The notes under the pieces are model-generated. The model was not told where the DNA came from, did not search any database, and saw only the letters and a program-made list of their open reading frames with translations. From contig NC_043740.1 in assembly GCF_004337985.1 (NCBI RefSeq), forward strand, positions 4,948,990 to 5,012,989: DNA of 64,000 bases, written 5' to 3'. Below are positions 36,273 to 49,962 of this stretch, piece by piece. Each line of letters begins with the position of its first letter. Positions within the stretch are counted from its first letter, which is position 1. The translations under genes and the position numbers were made by a program. The DNA is from Pyricularia pennisetigena. Taxonomy: Eukaryota > Ascomycota > Sordariomycetes > Magnaporthales > Pyriculariaceae.

Positions 36273-36829
36273 TGTTAACAATATGGGTTGCTAACAGGGG
36301 GTTAGGCATTAGCCTAGGTGCGGCATGGTGCTAATTACGTTGTAAAAACCTGTAATTACAGGGTTCAAATACACTATATTGTTCACTAATTTTTGGATTA
36401 ATAAATTTGATTTATTAGTGGGGTAGATTTTGCTTTATTTCCCTTACATACTTTCCGACATCGAAATGGGGGTCCGCACCCCGCAAAGGGTTCCGGTGCC
36501 GCACACGATTTTCCGAAAAATTATTTTGTATACGTAGTTGAAAAAACACCCTCATTTCCATACAAACCATTTCTGGGTTCGCACTAACTTGCTTATTTGG
36601 TGAAAATTTCAACCCGGTACAGGGTAGCTGACTCGTGAGTGCAGGGTGGGTATTAAACCCGGTGTAGGGTAAAACCCTATTCGCTAATTTTAAATCGCAA
36701 CTCCTGCAACACACAAAATATAACAGAAAATCTAACAACCTCAGCAGCCCTATTTGGGCACTATTTATTGTGGTTTATATACAAATAAAAGTGGACCCAT
36801 TACATGCTAAATAACGCATATAATTAACA
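36273..36829 (-). repeat. 3' LTR of C3
   Basis: 557 bp, TGTTAACAATATGGG to ATAATTAACA. Over the first ~150 bp, every difference from its partner LTR that I could see is a C/T or G/A change. Confidence 0.92.
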
Positions 36830-37037
36830 CCCCCTTTTTTTGCTACTATGTACATAAAATCGGAAAAAAAAATATATAAAAATAAAACCTTAAAAAAAAG
36901 TTCCCCCTTATGTCCCAACCCGATTCGAACTCCCGATATAAACCCCTTGGATAATTAAGCCCTTTATACCGACCTGTAACCTCCGAAATAGACGAACCCC
37001 CGAATTGGAAAAAACCCCCAAAATTGTAATAACCCCC

Positions 37038-37092
37038 GGATTCAAACCCCCGATTTGCATAATATTAACCCGCGGAATTAACTATTAAACCA
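37038..37092 (-). promoter_or_regulatory. tRNA-like A/B-box pair in C3 3' UTR
   Basis: On the minus strand TGGTTTAATAG (37092-37082) and a B box mutated to GGTTTGAATCC (37048-37038) keep the tRNA-like spacing seen in C1, C2 and C4. Confidence 0.4.
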
Positions 37093-37372
37093 GGTAGCTA
37101 ATTTGGTTGTTCGTTGGTAATAGTCCAAATTAGGCATATTATATAAGGTATTTCGAATGCGTAAATCGCCCAAAACACGAGCTTTTTCAATTCCAATTCA
37201 ACTTTTGGTATAAGGTCGGTATAAATTGCTTATTAATCAACCCATACAGGGTAGATTCGGGTAATACGGCCGGTATTAGGCTAACAGAAATCCAATATTT
37301 GCAAATAAAGGAAATGTAATGGGTAGTTAAGTAACGAACTAATTAAATGCCCTAAAATTCAGTAGGTAAAAA

Positions 37373-40300
37373 CTAAGTTTTTAGGGGTTTAAACCCTATA
37401 AATTTTAAAAAAACATTATAAATTGGAAGCGTTAGGGGTTTTGTTAGGCCATTAGCGGGAATTTGTTTGGATTCCAGGTATTTTAAAATTATTAATCCTT
37501 TTGTAATTAATTCCCGTACATAGTGAAATTCTAATAACGTATATTTAGTACGTTGCTGGTGCGTAAGGTTATATGCGTTAGCTATAAAACCTGTATTATT
37601 TCCAAATATTGCAATAGGGCCTTTTATAGGTAGTCCAATCTTTATGAGTAAACCTTTAAACCACTGTGCTTTACGTAGGGCTTCCGTTAAAGCATCGGTT
37701 TCGGCTTTTGGAGTATTTGAAGCTATAATACTAACCTTTTTGCACTTCCACGTTACAAAACCCCCAAATAAAATATACAAATATCCGTAAATGGATTTTG
37801 AATCTTCCCTAACCCCGGCAAAATCGCTATTATTAAAAACCAGTAATTTTAAGCCTTTTAAACCCCCTATCAATAAATTAGGTGGTAATTCGGCTTTAAA
37901 TACTTTATTTCCGTAACAAATAAATAAGGATTTAATACCCGTTAAATAACGTAATAAGTTTTTAACTGCCGTTAAATGGATTATGATGGCTTTTATTAAA
38001 AAACGTAAAAACCACTAAACCGCAAAACCGATATCCGGGCGCGTTAATAGCATTAAATACATAAAGGTGCCGATAATACGCTATAATGATTTAATTTCCA
38101 ACGCATTTACGGGTTTGCCCCCGCTATATTTTAGCACACCCGGTTGTAAAAAAATAAATATAAATTTGCAATTAGCTAATCCGAACGTTGCTAATGTTTC
38201 CTTTATATAATAACATTAACGGAGCCAAAATAGGCGCTTAGGCCTATCTTTTATGATTTAAATACCTAAAAAATAAGATGCAGGGCTCCTATTTTCCGAC
38301 GCGTATACCTTATTAAAACGGGTTTTAAATCCTAAATATATTGCAATTTAGGACTTATTAGCAGGCAATCGTTTACGAAAGTAACGATAAAATACTTGGA
38401 TTTAACGTTATAAAAACAGCGGGATTAGAGATTAATGGCTTAAAACCTTTTTTAAAATATAGGGTTTTAAATTTGTTTTGCCATTTTTTTAAACCCTGTT
38501 TTAAACCAGAACGCTTTTTCCAATTTTATAACCTGCAATTTCTTCGGGTTATAACCCATTTCGACTAAAATTTTAACGGTAATAAATATACAATTTTTTG
38601 CCCATTCGTTAAAACCGTTTGCAATTTGCAAATATATATTTACGTCGGTAAAATCACTATTTAAAAACGCACCGATAAAATCAATTTATTTTATTTCCCA
38701 ATTTTGTATATTAGCTATATTTAATAATATACGCCAGGTAGGCGGTATATTAATGCTAGCAGAAGTTTCGATGTAATTCAAGCCTTCGACCTGTAAAAAA
38801 CCCCTAATAATAGACCTAGCTTTATATTTGATAGGTTTAGTATTTTTGTCCTTTTTTAATTTAAATACCGGCGGGGTAAAAACGAGTTTGCGGCCTATAA
38901 ACATTTTAATTTTTGGGATAAAACGGTAGGTTTTTGCAACAACGATTTGGTCGAATTTAAACGCTAAAACAGCTAACTATTTAGCATTTTCAAAGCTATT
39001 TAAAACCTGTTAGTAATTATTTGGTTCACCATTTTTAGTGGGCTTTTTCTTTATTTGTTTTGGTTTAAAAACAAAAATAATGCACGTAATTTATATCCAT
39101 TAGATTTGGGTTTTCGAATTGCGAAATTAATTCCATATTTTGTATTTTAGGTGCTGAAAACACCGGAATTTCCGTTGTTTTAGGTATTGGATCAGGTACC
39201 GCTACCGTTATAGGTTTTGGGGGGCGAACGGTAGGCTATTCAGGCCTGGCGGGCACTGTATTTTGAGGGCTTAAATACCTTGTAACGGGTGGTAATTGCC
39301 CTGTAACCGGTGGTAAGTACCCTATATTCTCAGGGTTTTTTAGGGGATAATTATCCGCTGGAACGCTATTAATTTCGTTTTTAAATTTAAAATTAAAATC
39401 CCCCTTTCAATTTGTATTTTCCCTCTTCAAAATCTGTAGCGTTTCCCATGGAATAGCCGAATTTTCAGCGGTTATACCCTTTATAATCTTCACGGTAAAG
39501 GCTTTATATACGGCCCATTTAGCGGGTACGTAAACCAACGTTGTAAAATTTGATAAATGGGTTAAAAATTTCACCGTTTCGGTGCGGGGAACGAATTTAT
39601 TAAATTTTTGGCGTTTTTCCAGCGGTATAATAGCCTGGCATACAGTACTAATAGCCCGAAAATGCCCTAAATTAAGCTTATGCGGTAATCCAGGTTGGAA
39701 TTCGGAATAAAATTCCTCGTAAGGTATTAAATCCCTATTAGTTACCGCTGTACAATTAATTAAATTAACCACGGCAGGCAATAAATAACATTATAAAGAG
39801 AATGGTAAACCCGCCGCTATAATGGTCAACCGAAACCTATCCAAAATAACCCTAACGGACCGTTTCCTTAATCTGTTTTGGCCGTGGTTATAAGGATTCG
39901 AAATGCTAAAAGTAACACCTTTATTTGTAAACCAATTTTAAAAGTTTGTATTAACCTCGTACCCCCCATCGAAGTGAAAATTCAGGGGGTAGCGCCCGTA
40001 CGTAGCCTTTAAAGCCCTAAAAAAACCTTGAATAACCACTAAAACCGTAAATCCGGCTCTATTTTTTAATGGTATAGACCACCGAAAACGTGATTTTCGG
40101 TCCACTAATAACAAAAATACGGGCTTTTTGTTGTAAAAATTAATATTAAAAATTACTATATTACCCTTTATAAAATCGAAAATATTAGGGGGTGTAGGGA
40201 GTGCGACCTTATTTGTACGCCTAATAAAAATAGCTTTAATATAAACAATACAGGTAATTGTCCTAGTTTTGTCGAAATTAGGTAAGCCCTTTGTGATTTT

Positions 40301-42580
40301 AGCGGTTTTTTTTTAGCAATAATAGCCCTATATACCGCAAACGCCTATATTATAACAGGGTTTTTTTGGCCTGGATTTCGTTATAATTACCTGTAATTTC
40401 GTTTCCTTTAAAAGTTAACTCACCGTCCGTAGTCCGTTGTAGGTTTAAAGGGAAATAATTTACAGGGGCCTGCTTTAAATCCGATTATGAGGGAGGTTTT
40501 AACAACGGATTTCTTGTGTGGGAACCCCCTTTTTTCGGAAATAGTCCCTTTTGTATTAAATTATATAAAAAGGCCACCTAACGGTGTGCCGGGCCTACGG
40601 GGCCCAATCCCACGTGGATTTTTAGGGCTTTTACCGCTAAATTTCTACGTTATAGGTGAATTTACGGCTATTTCCGTATTTTGTTCGGGATTTAGCTTTT
40701 CCGTTACCGTATTTGTTTCCGGTTCCGAATCGGTGTAAATTTTATAATCCTCGTAATTTTCGGGGTTTATATTATTTAGTTTTATTTCCAACGGGGCTAC
40801 GTAACCCTTTATAACCCCCTGTAAAGCCATGCTAAAAGCGGTGCTATGTTCACCTATTACACAGGCGTAATTCGAAATAACGTTATTTCGTATAAGGATA
40901 TCGCACCTTTTAACCTTTAAACAAAACAAATATTTAACGGTATTTGAACGTCCCCACGCCTTGCGATCCTTATCGTACAAGGTATTTTTTATCAATACCC
41001 CCCCTATATTATAGTATATAAAGCCATTAACGATATTTATTCCAAACGAGGGGATATATAAAACGTTATTTAACGTAACCTCTTTAAATCCGTCTACTTT
41101 TTGGCCGTAATTGACCTGTATTTTTACAATTACGGTACTTACAGGCCTAACAGGGCCACTTTTTGTACCGATTTCGATTGTAAAACCGGGGGTATAATTG
41201 GTAAAAAATTGCTTATTTGCAAAAATATAGTACGTGCTACTTATATCGTACAAAATAAGGTAACCTAACCTCTATGGTTTAGAGGTCCTTTTTACGTCGC
41301 GTCCAGGCTTCGTTTTAACCCTAAAATTAGCTGTTAAAACCTGTGGTTTTAACGTTTTACCGGTATCGGTTTCCGAATCCGAATCCGAACGTAATTTTAT
41401 AATTCCGCTAATAGCGGAATTAACCTCCTATTCCAGGGCGTTATACGCTGCACCTTCGTCAACGTCACCTGGAATCAAGCCCGTAAATAGTTCGTAATCC
41501 ATAAAAATTATAAACGTTCCAGCGGTTAATTCGCTGGAATTGGAAGATTTAATATTTTTTGCAAAAGCAAAATCCGTATTAGAATTTTTACTTTTTTTCG
41601 TGATTTAAAAGTGTTTTCCTGCCCATTATTTTCCTTTTTAGCGCCTTTTTTAGCGTTTTTTTGCCTTCAAACCTGTAATTAGCGGCCCTAGCCGTTATAA
41701 AGCTTGAAATCGAATTTTCGGATATGAGTTCCGCCATAAGGTATTGCAAATTTGATTTTTCCGAATTTTGGCCTATTGTTTGCAAAACCCGTTGGGTGTT
41801 GCGTTGGCGTTCGGTCCAAATAGGGAATATCCCCTCCAAGGCCCCTAGGTACTAATTTCGTACGTTTACGGGGTTAATTTGCGCGTTAATATTCGTTAAT
41901 TTAACTACCAGTAATTTAAAACGAGTGTTAAACTCAGGTATTATACTTTTAAATTTTAAAAAATTTAAAGCGTGGAATTCCCGATATAGTAAATTTCGCC
42001 TAATTTCGGGTGTAACGGAGTAGCTATCTTCCAGGGTTTTATAAACCGTTACGGGGTTGGAATACCATGTAATGGATTTTAAAAATTCGTTGGTTAAACT
42101 GTTTTTTATAAGCAATAATAGGACTAATTGCTCGTATTCCGGTAAAATATAACCAATTTCAGGGTTTAAAATAAATTCCGCTGTTTTTATGACCCTAAAT
42201 TGTATTATTAACGCCTATTTCCACAAATCGTAATTGCTAACCCTTACTAATTTACAATTTTCGGGGAAGGAAAATACCCGTTTCGATAATTTTTTACCTA
42301 TCCCGTTACCTAAAAGTAGGTTATTAGGTGGATTAAAAGGTACGGTAGCGGATTTGTTTTCCGAATTACTATTAAAATGAGTGGAATTACCGTTTTTCAG
42401 GGTTAATAGGGCAATTAACTGTTAAATTGTTATTTAAAATTAATCCATTTGCGTAGTTAACGTTTTTAACTGCAGGTTTTAAGCCTGTAATTTAGCGGTT
42501 AAAACTTCGTTTGGGCTCGGTTCAGGCCCCCTATTTGTTGGAATTGGGCCTGGAAAACCCGACATAGGGCTGTTCTCCAT
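37373..42580 (-). pseudogene. C3 copia gag-pol, RIP-degraded
   Basis: The gag ATG is kept at 42580. Gag continues through 41588-41839 (Lys-rich, KKALKRKIMGRK). The protease at 40645-41253 is a 202-codon open piece, but its active site reads D-I-S where D-T-G is expected. Integrase lies at about 39400-40330, reverse transcriptase at about 38360-38910 with F-V-N-D (Asn codon 38371-38373), and RNase H at 37373-37873 (166 codons, one of the longest open pieces). Order and spacing equal those of C2 and C4. Confidence 0.86.
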
Positions 42581-42867
42581 TATATGGTAATTTAAATTAT
42601 AATTGCAATTCGCTAATTTAAAGCTATAATTAACTTATTTCATTGCTTAAAAGTAAATACCCTATTTAATTTAGGATTTGCTATATCGCTTGCCTTTTAA
42701 CGGGTATAAACCTGTAATTGCCAATTACAGGGTTTATTGCTATTTTCAATAGTTAAAATCCACTAAAATACAGGGTTGGAATCCCTGAAATCCACAATTA
42801 ATGGGTGCCCTGGTATTTGTACCAATCCAAATGCACGTAACGAATTCAATTCGTTAAATAGGTGCAA

Positions 42868-42924
42868 GGTAAACTGCAGGGTATCGTACAAGGTAAACTG
42901 CAGGGTATCGTGCAGGGCAAACTT
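42868..42924 (-). repeat. Short tandem repeats in the C3 5' leader
   Basis: About 26-bp units containing CTGCAGGGTATCGT are repeated in tandem. Related units occur in the leaders of C1 (about 18850), C2 (about 26690-26765) and C4 (about 51300-51340) in different copy number. Confidence 0.55.
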
Positions 42925-43378
42925 ACTATTAACGTAATTCCGCGAATAGGTTTATAGGTTATTATAAACTTTATTAAACGCATTAGGGTTTAATAGGTTA
43001 TTAGCGAACGAATACAGGGGTTATTAGCCCTGATTCGCTAACGTAAGCCCGATTAAAAATTTGAACCAATTACAATGGCGTGCACGATCCACAAAAACCA
43101 CACCAAAAATTTTAAATTTGCAATGCAAGCGATCGCTGCAATACCTAAAAAGGCCTAAATTGAACGCTAATTTTTAGCGATCCCCATTGTAAATACAGGG
43201 GATTAAGTGCTCAATTAGCGCCTAAAACCAACAATTTTGCACAAAAACAGCAATATTTTCGTCAATATACGTGCTGTAAGGATGCGACAATAACCAAAAT
43301 AAAACCTAAACTTTAGGCTTTCCAGCGATGCAAAATGCACTTTAATGCACAAACTAAAACCTTTCCGGGTTTATAACC

Positions 43379-43935
43379 TGTTAATAATATGGGTTGCTAA
43401 TAGGGGGTTAAATATTAACCTAGGTGCGGCATGGTGCTAATTGCGTTGCAAAAACCTATAATTACAGGGTTTAAATACATTATATTGTTCATTAATTTTT
43501 GGATTAATAGATTTAATTTATTAGTGGGGGAGATTTTGCTCTATCTCCCTTACATATTTTCCGACATCGAAATGGGGGTCCGCACCCCGCAAAGGGTTCC
43601 GGTGCCGCACACGATTTTCCGAAAAATTATTTTGTATGCGTTGTTGAAAAAACACCCTCATTTCCATACAAACCATTTTTAGGTTCGCACTGATTTGCTA
43701 ATTTAGTGAAAATTTCAACCCGGTACAGGGTAGCTAATTCGTAAGTGCAGGGTGGGTATTAAACCCGGTACAGGGTGAAACCCCATTCGCTGACTTTGAA
43801 TCGCAACTCCTGCAATACACAAAATATAATAGAAAATCTGACAACCTCAGCAGCCCCACTTCGGCACTATCTATTGTGGCTTATATACAAATAAAGGTGG
43901 ACCCATTACATGCTAAATAACGCATATAATTAACA
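43379..43935 (-). repeat. 5' LTR of C3
   Basis: 557 bp, the same length as its partner. It is followed on the internal side by the half-tRNA primer-binding site (43367-43378). Confidence 0.92.
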
Positions 43936-46900
43936 GTAATAATGCTTTTTAAAAGTCCGTGGTTGCTGATAATTATTCGTAGGAATATATAAGCGATTTT
44001 TTCAACGTTATTTTTTTGTATAAAGTAGGAAACAGGCGTATTTGGTAAATTTATCCATTATAACCAATATATTGTTATATTTGGTTATAGTAAATGGTTT
44101 TTCGGAAAGTGGTAGCTTAACGATAAAATCCATTGTAATGCCTTACCAAACCTTATTAGGGGCTGGTAAAGGTTATAAAAGTTTATTAGCTTTGTATTTT
44201 GCGGATTTGCTTTTCGCTAAAAATTCGCAATTCTTAATGGTTTTTCGTACTTTTTGTTGTGTTCCTTTAAAATTATGGTACTGTTTTAACCGTTTCCATG
44301 TTTTAGAAATTCTCTGGTGTTCGTGGGCTTTATTTTCGTGCATTTTTCGTATTTATTTTGGTGTGGCTACCGTGCTAGTCGTTAAAAGGCTTCGGTGAAT
44401 TGGTAAAAGGTTTCCGTTATTTTTTACTGTAAAAGCTTTCCGTAATTCTTCGGGTATTATGCTTTTATAATTTGGTTTTTGGCTTAAAACGTCGGTCCTA
44501 CCGTTTTTTGTTCTTTTTCGATAAATAATCCTAAAATGGAATTTTGATAGGAATTTTGCCCATATAATTCGTCGTTTATTTAACATTTTGCTAATGGCAA
44601 AATGGGGTAAGTTTTTATAATCCCTATAAATTGATATTTTGTATTTAATTCCGGATAATTGTGGTTTCCATTTTTCGAATGTTCGGATAAAGGTTATTAA
44701 ATTTTTCATCGTGGATTTGGTAATTAAATTTTGGTTTATGTAATTGTTGTGGAAAAAAGGTGTAAACGTGTAAGCGTTTTTCTTCGTTTCGTTGGTTAAT
44801 TGTCCTCCGATCGCATATTTGGATACGTCGGTCTCGATTTCGAAAGGTTTTATTGGATTTAGTATTTTGAGAATTGGTTTTCGTGCTGCTGCGTTTCGTA
44901 GCTATTCGATAATTTATTATATTTGTTCCGTCTATTAAAAATTTAGGTTTTGTTAAGCTATATTGGTTGGTAGGGAAGCGATCGCGCCGTACCTTTTAAT
45001 AGATCTTTTGTAAAAATTTACGAATCCGAAAAATACTCGAACATTTTTCACGTTTTGTAATTGGAGCTATTACTTTATTCTTTGGAATCTTTTTTTTTAT
45101 TCTAATCTCTCCAGGGGCGATAATATATTTTAGGAAATTGATTTATTTACTGTAAAAAATACATTTTTTGGGTTTCATTAAAAGTTCAACGTTTTACAGT
45201 TTTTGTAAAACTATGTAAACGTGTTTTTAATATTTTTCCAACGTTTTGGAAAAAATAAAAATATCGTCCAGGTAAATAACGATAAAAATGTTTAGGCATT
45301 CCCTGAAAACGTGGTTAGTTATGGTTTGAAAAATTGCGGGGGCGTTCGTAAAACCGAAAGGCATTACCAGGTACTCGTAATATTTTCGTTTGGTGCGAAA
45401 TGCTGTTTTCCATTCCTCGCCTTCCTTTATACGGATTAAATTATATATTCTTTTAAAATTTGATATTATAAACCATTGTATTTGGTAAAACATATTTCGA
45501 ATTTTTCTTATTAGTTGGAGCGGGTACTAATTTTGTATTATAATGTCGTTTAATTGTTTGTAGTCCACATATAATCGTAACTGTGCGTTTTTTTGGTACG
45601 GAAAAGATTGGGTATTTTACTAATAATATCGATGGTTCAATATAGTTTTTTTTCAAGTTTTGTACGAAATATTCTTCTAAAACCTCCATTTGTGTCGGAT
45701 TTAAACCGTATATTTTATTGAATTTTGGCTGGGTTCCTTTTTTTAATGGTATTTCGTGGTCGAACAGACTGTGCTCGGGTAATCCTGTTTCAAATTTTTA
45801 GCTAAATAGTCGTATATAAATTTGGTATTCCTTTGCGATTTTGCCGTTTTTAATCTGTTTTTCTGCGGTTAATATTACTTAATTGGATCGGTTTTAATTT
45901 ATAAATAGTCGTTTTTTTTCCGATAATGGTTCCGGGGTTAGTCGTCCCTCCTATAGGTACGTTATTTGTTTTATTTGGTCCTTTTATATTTTACATTTCC
46001 TATATGAACCTTATTATACTGGAGGTCGCTTAATAGTTAGGTGCTCTTTTTATTGAATTCAACCTGTAATCCAATTTATCCGGGGGTTGCTTTTCCTAAA
46101 CCAGGAAATTCCTAAAATTATATTTTTATTTCCTATTTCGGTAATATCCAAAGTGATTTGTTTTTTTCGTCCATAGTTTTCCATCCAAAGGTGTACGGCT
46201 TTTGTTTCGATGGTACCGTTCCCGTATAAAATTGCCTTTCCTTTTACGGTTTATAATCGGTATAATGTTTTTTTTTGCCAAAATATCCGTCGTTTTTTTC
46301 TCAATTTTTGGGGAAATGTAGTTATTTTATGCTCCGCTGTTAAGGAGCGTTTGTATGGGTTTTCTATTGAATCGTATGTTTAGGGATATATATTCGTATA
46401 CTGTTTTCGTAATTTGCGTAGCGCTTAGAGTTTTGTATTCCTTTTTATTACCACCGTCCGGTGCCTTATACCGTTTGGCCACTTTAATTTTTTAGCTTAT
46501 CGGATTCGCGTCGTGGGTCCTTATTTTTTTTATTTCGGGACGTATAATTGCTTTTAACTTTGATTTTATTAAGTCGGTATCCTATTGGTGTGGGTATTTC
46601 TCGTACGTTCGTGGGTATTGCGTTATCCTTCGCGCTGGGGCTCCACATAATTCTAATTAGTGGTACGGGCTCTGGTTATCGTAATTTTATTTCGTACTAT
46701 ATTTATATTTTGGTTAATATGTGTATTTTGCATTTATTCGGGCACATTCGTAGTATAAAAATTGTTTTTGGTTGCAATATACTACAAGGTAATTATCGTA
46801 AAAGGTAAAGATTACCGCTGGTTTGGTATTAAATCTTATTTCAATTTGCCAATTGGGTAATTCGTTAATGGTGTATATTTCGTGGATATTTGTCGTTTTA

Positions 46901-48590
46901 CGTCGTCTTAGGAAAAGATTGTGGATTATTCTCCTGTTAAAATATAATGCGTAATTATTTCGAAAACATTTTACCCAAAAGATTTTTGTGTATTTGGGAT
47001 ATTTGGTATCCAAAATTGGGTGGTTTCCGAAAATTGGATTAATTGGTTTTATAGGGTTTTATATTTGTATCCGAATAATATTCCGAGAAATTGCAATAAT
47101 TGGTCGTTTCGGTATAAATCGATAAATTTCTTTTCGTATATATAAAGCTTATTTTCCCGTTTTACACTGTATGGGTTTGAGGATATAGTTTGTTTTCGTT
47201 GAATTCGTCCTTTAATTTGTTATTGGATTCGTTTATTGGGGTTTGTTAAATTATTCGGATGCGGTGGGTTCATTCCAATGGTTTTGGTTTTAATTTTCTA
47301 AATTATTTAATTCCGTAGGTTCGGGTAATTTGGCGTTTTATTTGCGTAATTGTGCGGGTGGTCTGGTTTTAATAAATACGCGGTTTCCTACTGTTAAAAT
47401 CCGGATATTTTTAAATTTTTGTGGGTATTATTTTGCGTCCATTTTCGCATTACTGTGGATTATATAACTGTCGTCGTAATATATGGTCCAATTTAATAGG
47501 CTATATTAATTTAGCTGTATTTATGAATGGGTGGTGGCGTTTAATTTTCGTAGTTTTTTGAAATTGGGGGTATTATTTTGGTATCCAATTACAAAATCGT
47601 AATATAGGCCTTAAATATTCCTGGTACAAAATTTGGCGATATATCCCGGTTTATTACATTCAAAATATTTACCATTTTTGGAATTTTTGCGAGGTTTTTT
47701 ATACTAAATCGCGTGAAAATCCATAAATCAGTTATATATTCCGTAGGAAATACTGTATTAGTAAAACGGTTTTAGGTATTAATATTTACATCCTGTATTG
47801 GTTTATCGCGAAATTGGTCCCTATACGCTGCGTTTTTCGCGTCGTTCCGGTTTTCGTTCGTAAAATCGGTTACCGATTTTAATTATTAGCTTTACGTATT
47901 CGGTTAAAATATGGGGTCGTTTTTTTCTACAAATTCGTTTTTAATTATTTTGCTTAAATCTCGTATAAAAACGTGCGATTAGGGTTTCGGGGCCCTATAA
48001 TAGTTTAACCGTAATTTATCGAAATTTACTGGTATATTTAGATACCGATTTGGTTTAGGTAAAACGCACCAATTTACGTTTAACCGTACGTTTTTCGTTT
48101 GGGTTACCGAATGTTCCTTTAAAATATTTTTCGAAATTTTCGTAATCGTCAAAAATGCGGTTAATTTTAACTTTACGGTTTTTTTCCTTATTATAATCCA
48201 AATAATTTCGTAGGGTTCGTTCGATCTAGGCGAACGTATCGCTTTTTAATAGCGAAATTACGTAAATAACTTTATTTGCGTTATTATCGAAATTATCCTC
48301 GTTAAAATGAAAGTAGGGTTGGGTTCCTGTAAAAAATCCCTACAAAATATTTGGGGTGCTATCGTAAAATAATGGTAACAAAAACTTAATATAATTCCTA
48401 TTAATTCGATTAATTTATTCGGTTATTTGTTCCTGGAATTGTCGATTTTCCGTTTGGAGCGTCGCGACTATTTGGCGCAAAACGTTAACGCTGGCCGGAA
48501 CGTTAATGGTAAAGGGGGCTTAAAGGGTAGTTTTGTTGAAAGATATTATTTCGGCGATACTATTCGGTATGTTTTAAGGTAAAATATTGC
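43936..48590 (-). pseudogene. G2 gypsy gag-pol, RIP-degraded but with RT domain
   Basis: Recognisable parts on the minus strand are: gag (about 47900-48580); a zinc-knuckle remnant with its first Cys changed to Tyr (near 47650); a protease-like region (about 46850-47050); reverse transcriptase (45227-45700) with [10 protein letters not shown] and the catalytic YLDD at 45263-45274; RNase H (44353-44900) with FEKWKPQLSG and KRRIIWAKFLSKF; and the integrase zinc-binding start below 44400. Gag and pol are interrupted by many stops. Confidence 0.82.
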
Positions 48591-48605
48591 ATAAAAGCAT
48601 TAAAA

Positions 48606-49069
48606 TGCTACGATTAAGGTATCGGTAACCTGTTTTTAGGGTAAAATATAGTGGGTTAAAACAATTGAGCGTTTTAATTGGGTAATTGGGGTTTTTAACG
48701 ACTAGGGTGAAATTATAATCGTTTTTAACAAATGTTAAGTTAGTTTAAAATATAAAATTAATTACTGTAGGCAGTCCTAAAATCGAATCTATTTGTATGG
48801 TAATAAATATGCTTTTATATAATTAGGTAATTATTCCTTGTAAATGATTTAAATTACTTTGGGGTAATTACGGCCAGGGGTGATCACTTTTTTAGCAGTG
48901 ACCGTAATTACTTTTTCCCGGTGATCGGGTTAGGGTTTTCTATTTTATTATCACGCGACCTGGTGTATCCCAGTCCTTGCTCGTGTTTCGAGATTCCCGC
49001 TAATTCCCGCCTGGGTTCCGACACTCCTTTTTTTGCCCAATAGTGTCGGTCGCAATCCTGGTCGTAACA
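48606..49069 (-). repeat. 5' LTR of G2
   Basis: 464 bp. On the minus strand it runs TGTTACGACCAGGATTGCG to CCTTAATCGTAGCA. The first ~190 bp are less AT-rich than the rest and include AGTGTCGG twice in inverted orientation (about 49023-49050). Confidence 0.82.
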
Positions 49070-49201
49070 CGCAACTCCTGCAACACAAAATATAACGGAA
49101 GATCCGACGACCCCGACAGCCCCACTTCGGCACTATCTATTGTGGCTCATATCTAAGTAAGGGTGGACCCATTACATGCTAAATAACGCATATAATTAAC
49201 A
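49070..49201 (-). repeat. Remnant of a minus-oriented copia LTR
   Basis: It matches the 5' quarter of the copia LTR (CGCAACTCCTGCAACAC... to ATAATTAACA). G2 is inserted at its inner edge. The rest of this LTR is not found beside the other end of G2. Confidence 0.75.
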
Positions 49202-49627
49202 AATATATAACGTTAAAATTTTATAATGCTGTTTTTATTTTTTTTGCTTTTAGTAAAAGCGTTACGGTGTTTTTCGGTGTTTTTCTAACGATGGTTTCAC
49301 CTCGCGGCGCGGTTTTTCAATCGGCAACGACGTATTATATCGTTTCGCCGTTTTCAATTAATTTAATTTCCATTAATGTTCTCGTTTTTACCGGTAAAAT
49401 TTATAATTTTTAACCATTTTTTAAAACGTATGATCCTCGAATTGGTATCAAAAAATGCGGTTAAAACCCCATTGAGCGCTTTTTTCGTTGAAGAATTTGC
49501 CGGATTGGTTTATTATAAAATCCACCTAACTTTTCTAGCTTTACGGTTTTTATATAACTATTTTAAATTTAAAAAGTTAATTATAAATAGTTTTTCCGCT
49601 ATTATCCCCAATTATACTTAGTATTAG
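49202..49627. other. Unassigned AT-rich stretch with an 81-codon ORF
   Basis: No match to the other repeats here. The plus strand is open from 49376 to 49621, hydrophobic/basic with no known motif. The minus strand reads a broken frame with KRSMG-like and RGSYVLKNG-like pieces that could be an eroded transposase. I make no call. Confidence 0.3.
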
Positions 49628-49962
49628 TGTTAATTATATGCGTTATTTAGCATGTAATGGGTCCACTCTTATTTGTATATAAGCCACAATTGATAGTGCC
49701 GAAATAGGGCTATTGGGGCTGTTGGATTTTCTGTTATATTTTATGTGTTGCAGGAGTTGGGATTCAAAATATTAGCGAATGGAGTTTTACCCTGTACCGG
49801 GTTTAATACCCACCCTGCATTTACGAATCAGCTACCCTGTACCGGGTTGAAATTTTCACTAAATTAGCAAATCAGTGCGAACCCAGAAATGGTTTATATG
49901 GAAATGAGGGTGTTTTTTTAACAACGCATACAAAATAGTTTTTCGGAAAATCGTGTGCGGCA

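Larger units (their letters stand above)
36273..43935 (-). mobile_element. Ty1/copia retrotransposon C3, full length with TSD
   Basis: This is the best-bounded element in the window. Both LTRs are 557 bp (36273-36829 and 43379-43935), and GTAAT is duplicated at both ends (36268-36272 and 43936-43940). The primer-binding site GGTTATAAACCC lies at 43378-43367, and a polypurine tract AAAAAAAGGGGG sits inside the 3' LTR (36830-36841). It is 7,663 bp long and inserted in the integrase region of G2. Confidence 0.93.
43936..49069 (-). mobile_element. Ty3/gypsy retrotransposon G2 (main part)
   Basis: The 5' LTR is 48606-49069. Reading leftward follow gag, protease, reverse transcriptase, RNase H and the start of integrase. 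It is continued beyond C3 at 35274-36272. It belongs to the same family as G1, but the reverse transcriptase is retained. It is inserted in a minus-oriented copia LTR, of which 49070-49201 remains. Confidence 0.85.

Noticed and set aside
9102..49201. C1 spanning to the minus LTR remnant at 49070-49201 as one host element
   Set aside because: Orientation fits, but the outer flanks (TTACT before 9102, AATAT after 49201) do not form a target duplication and part of the LTR is missing, so it stays a possibility only.
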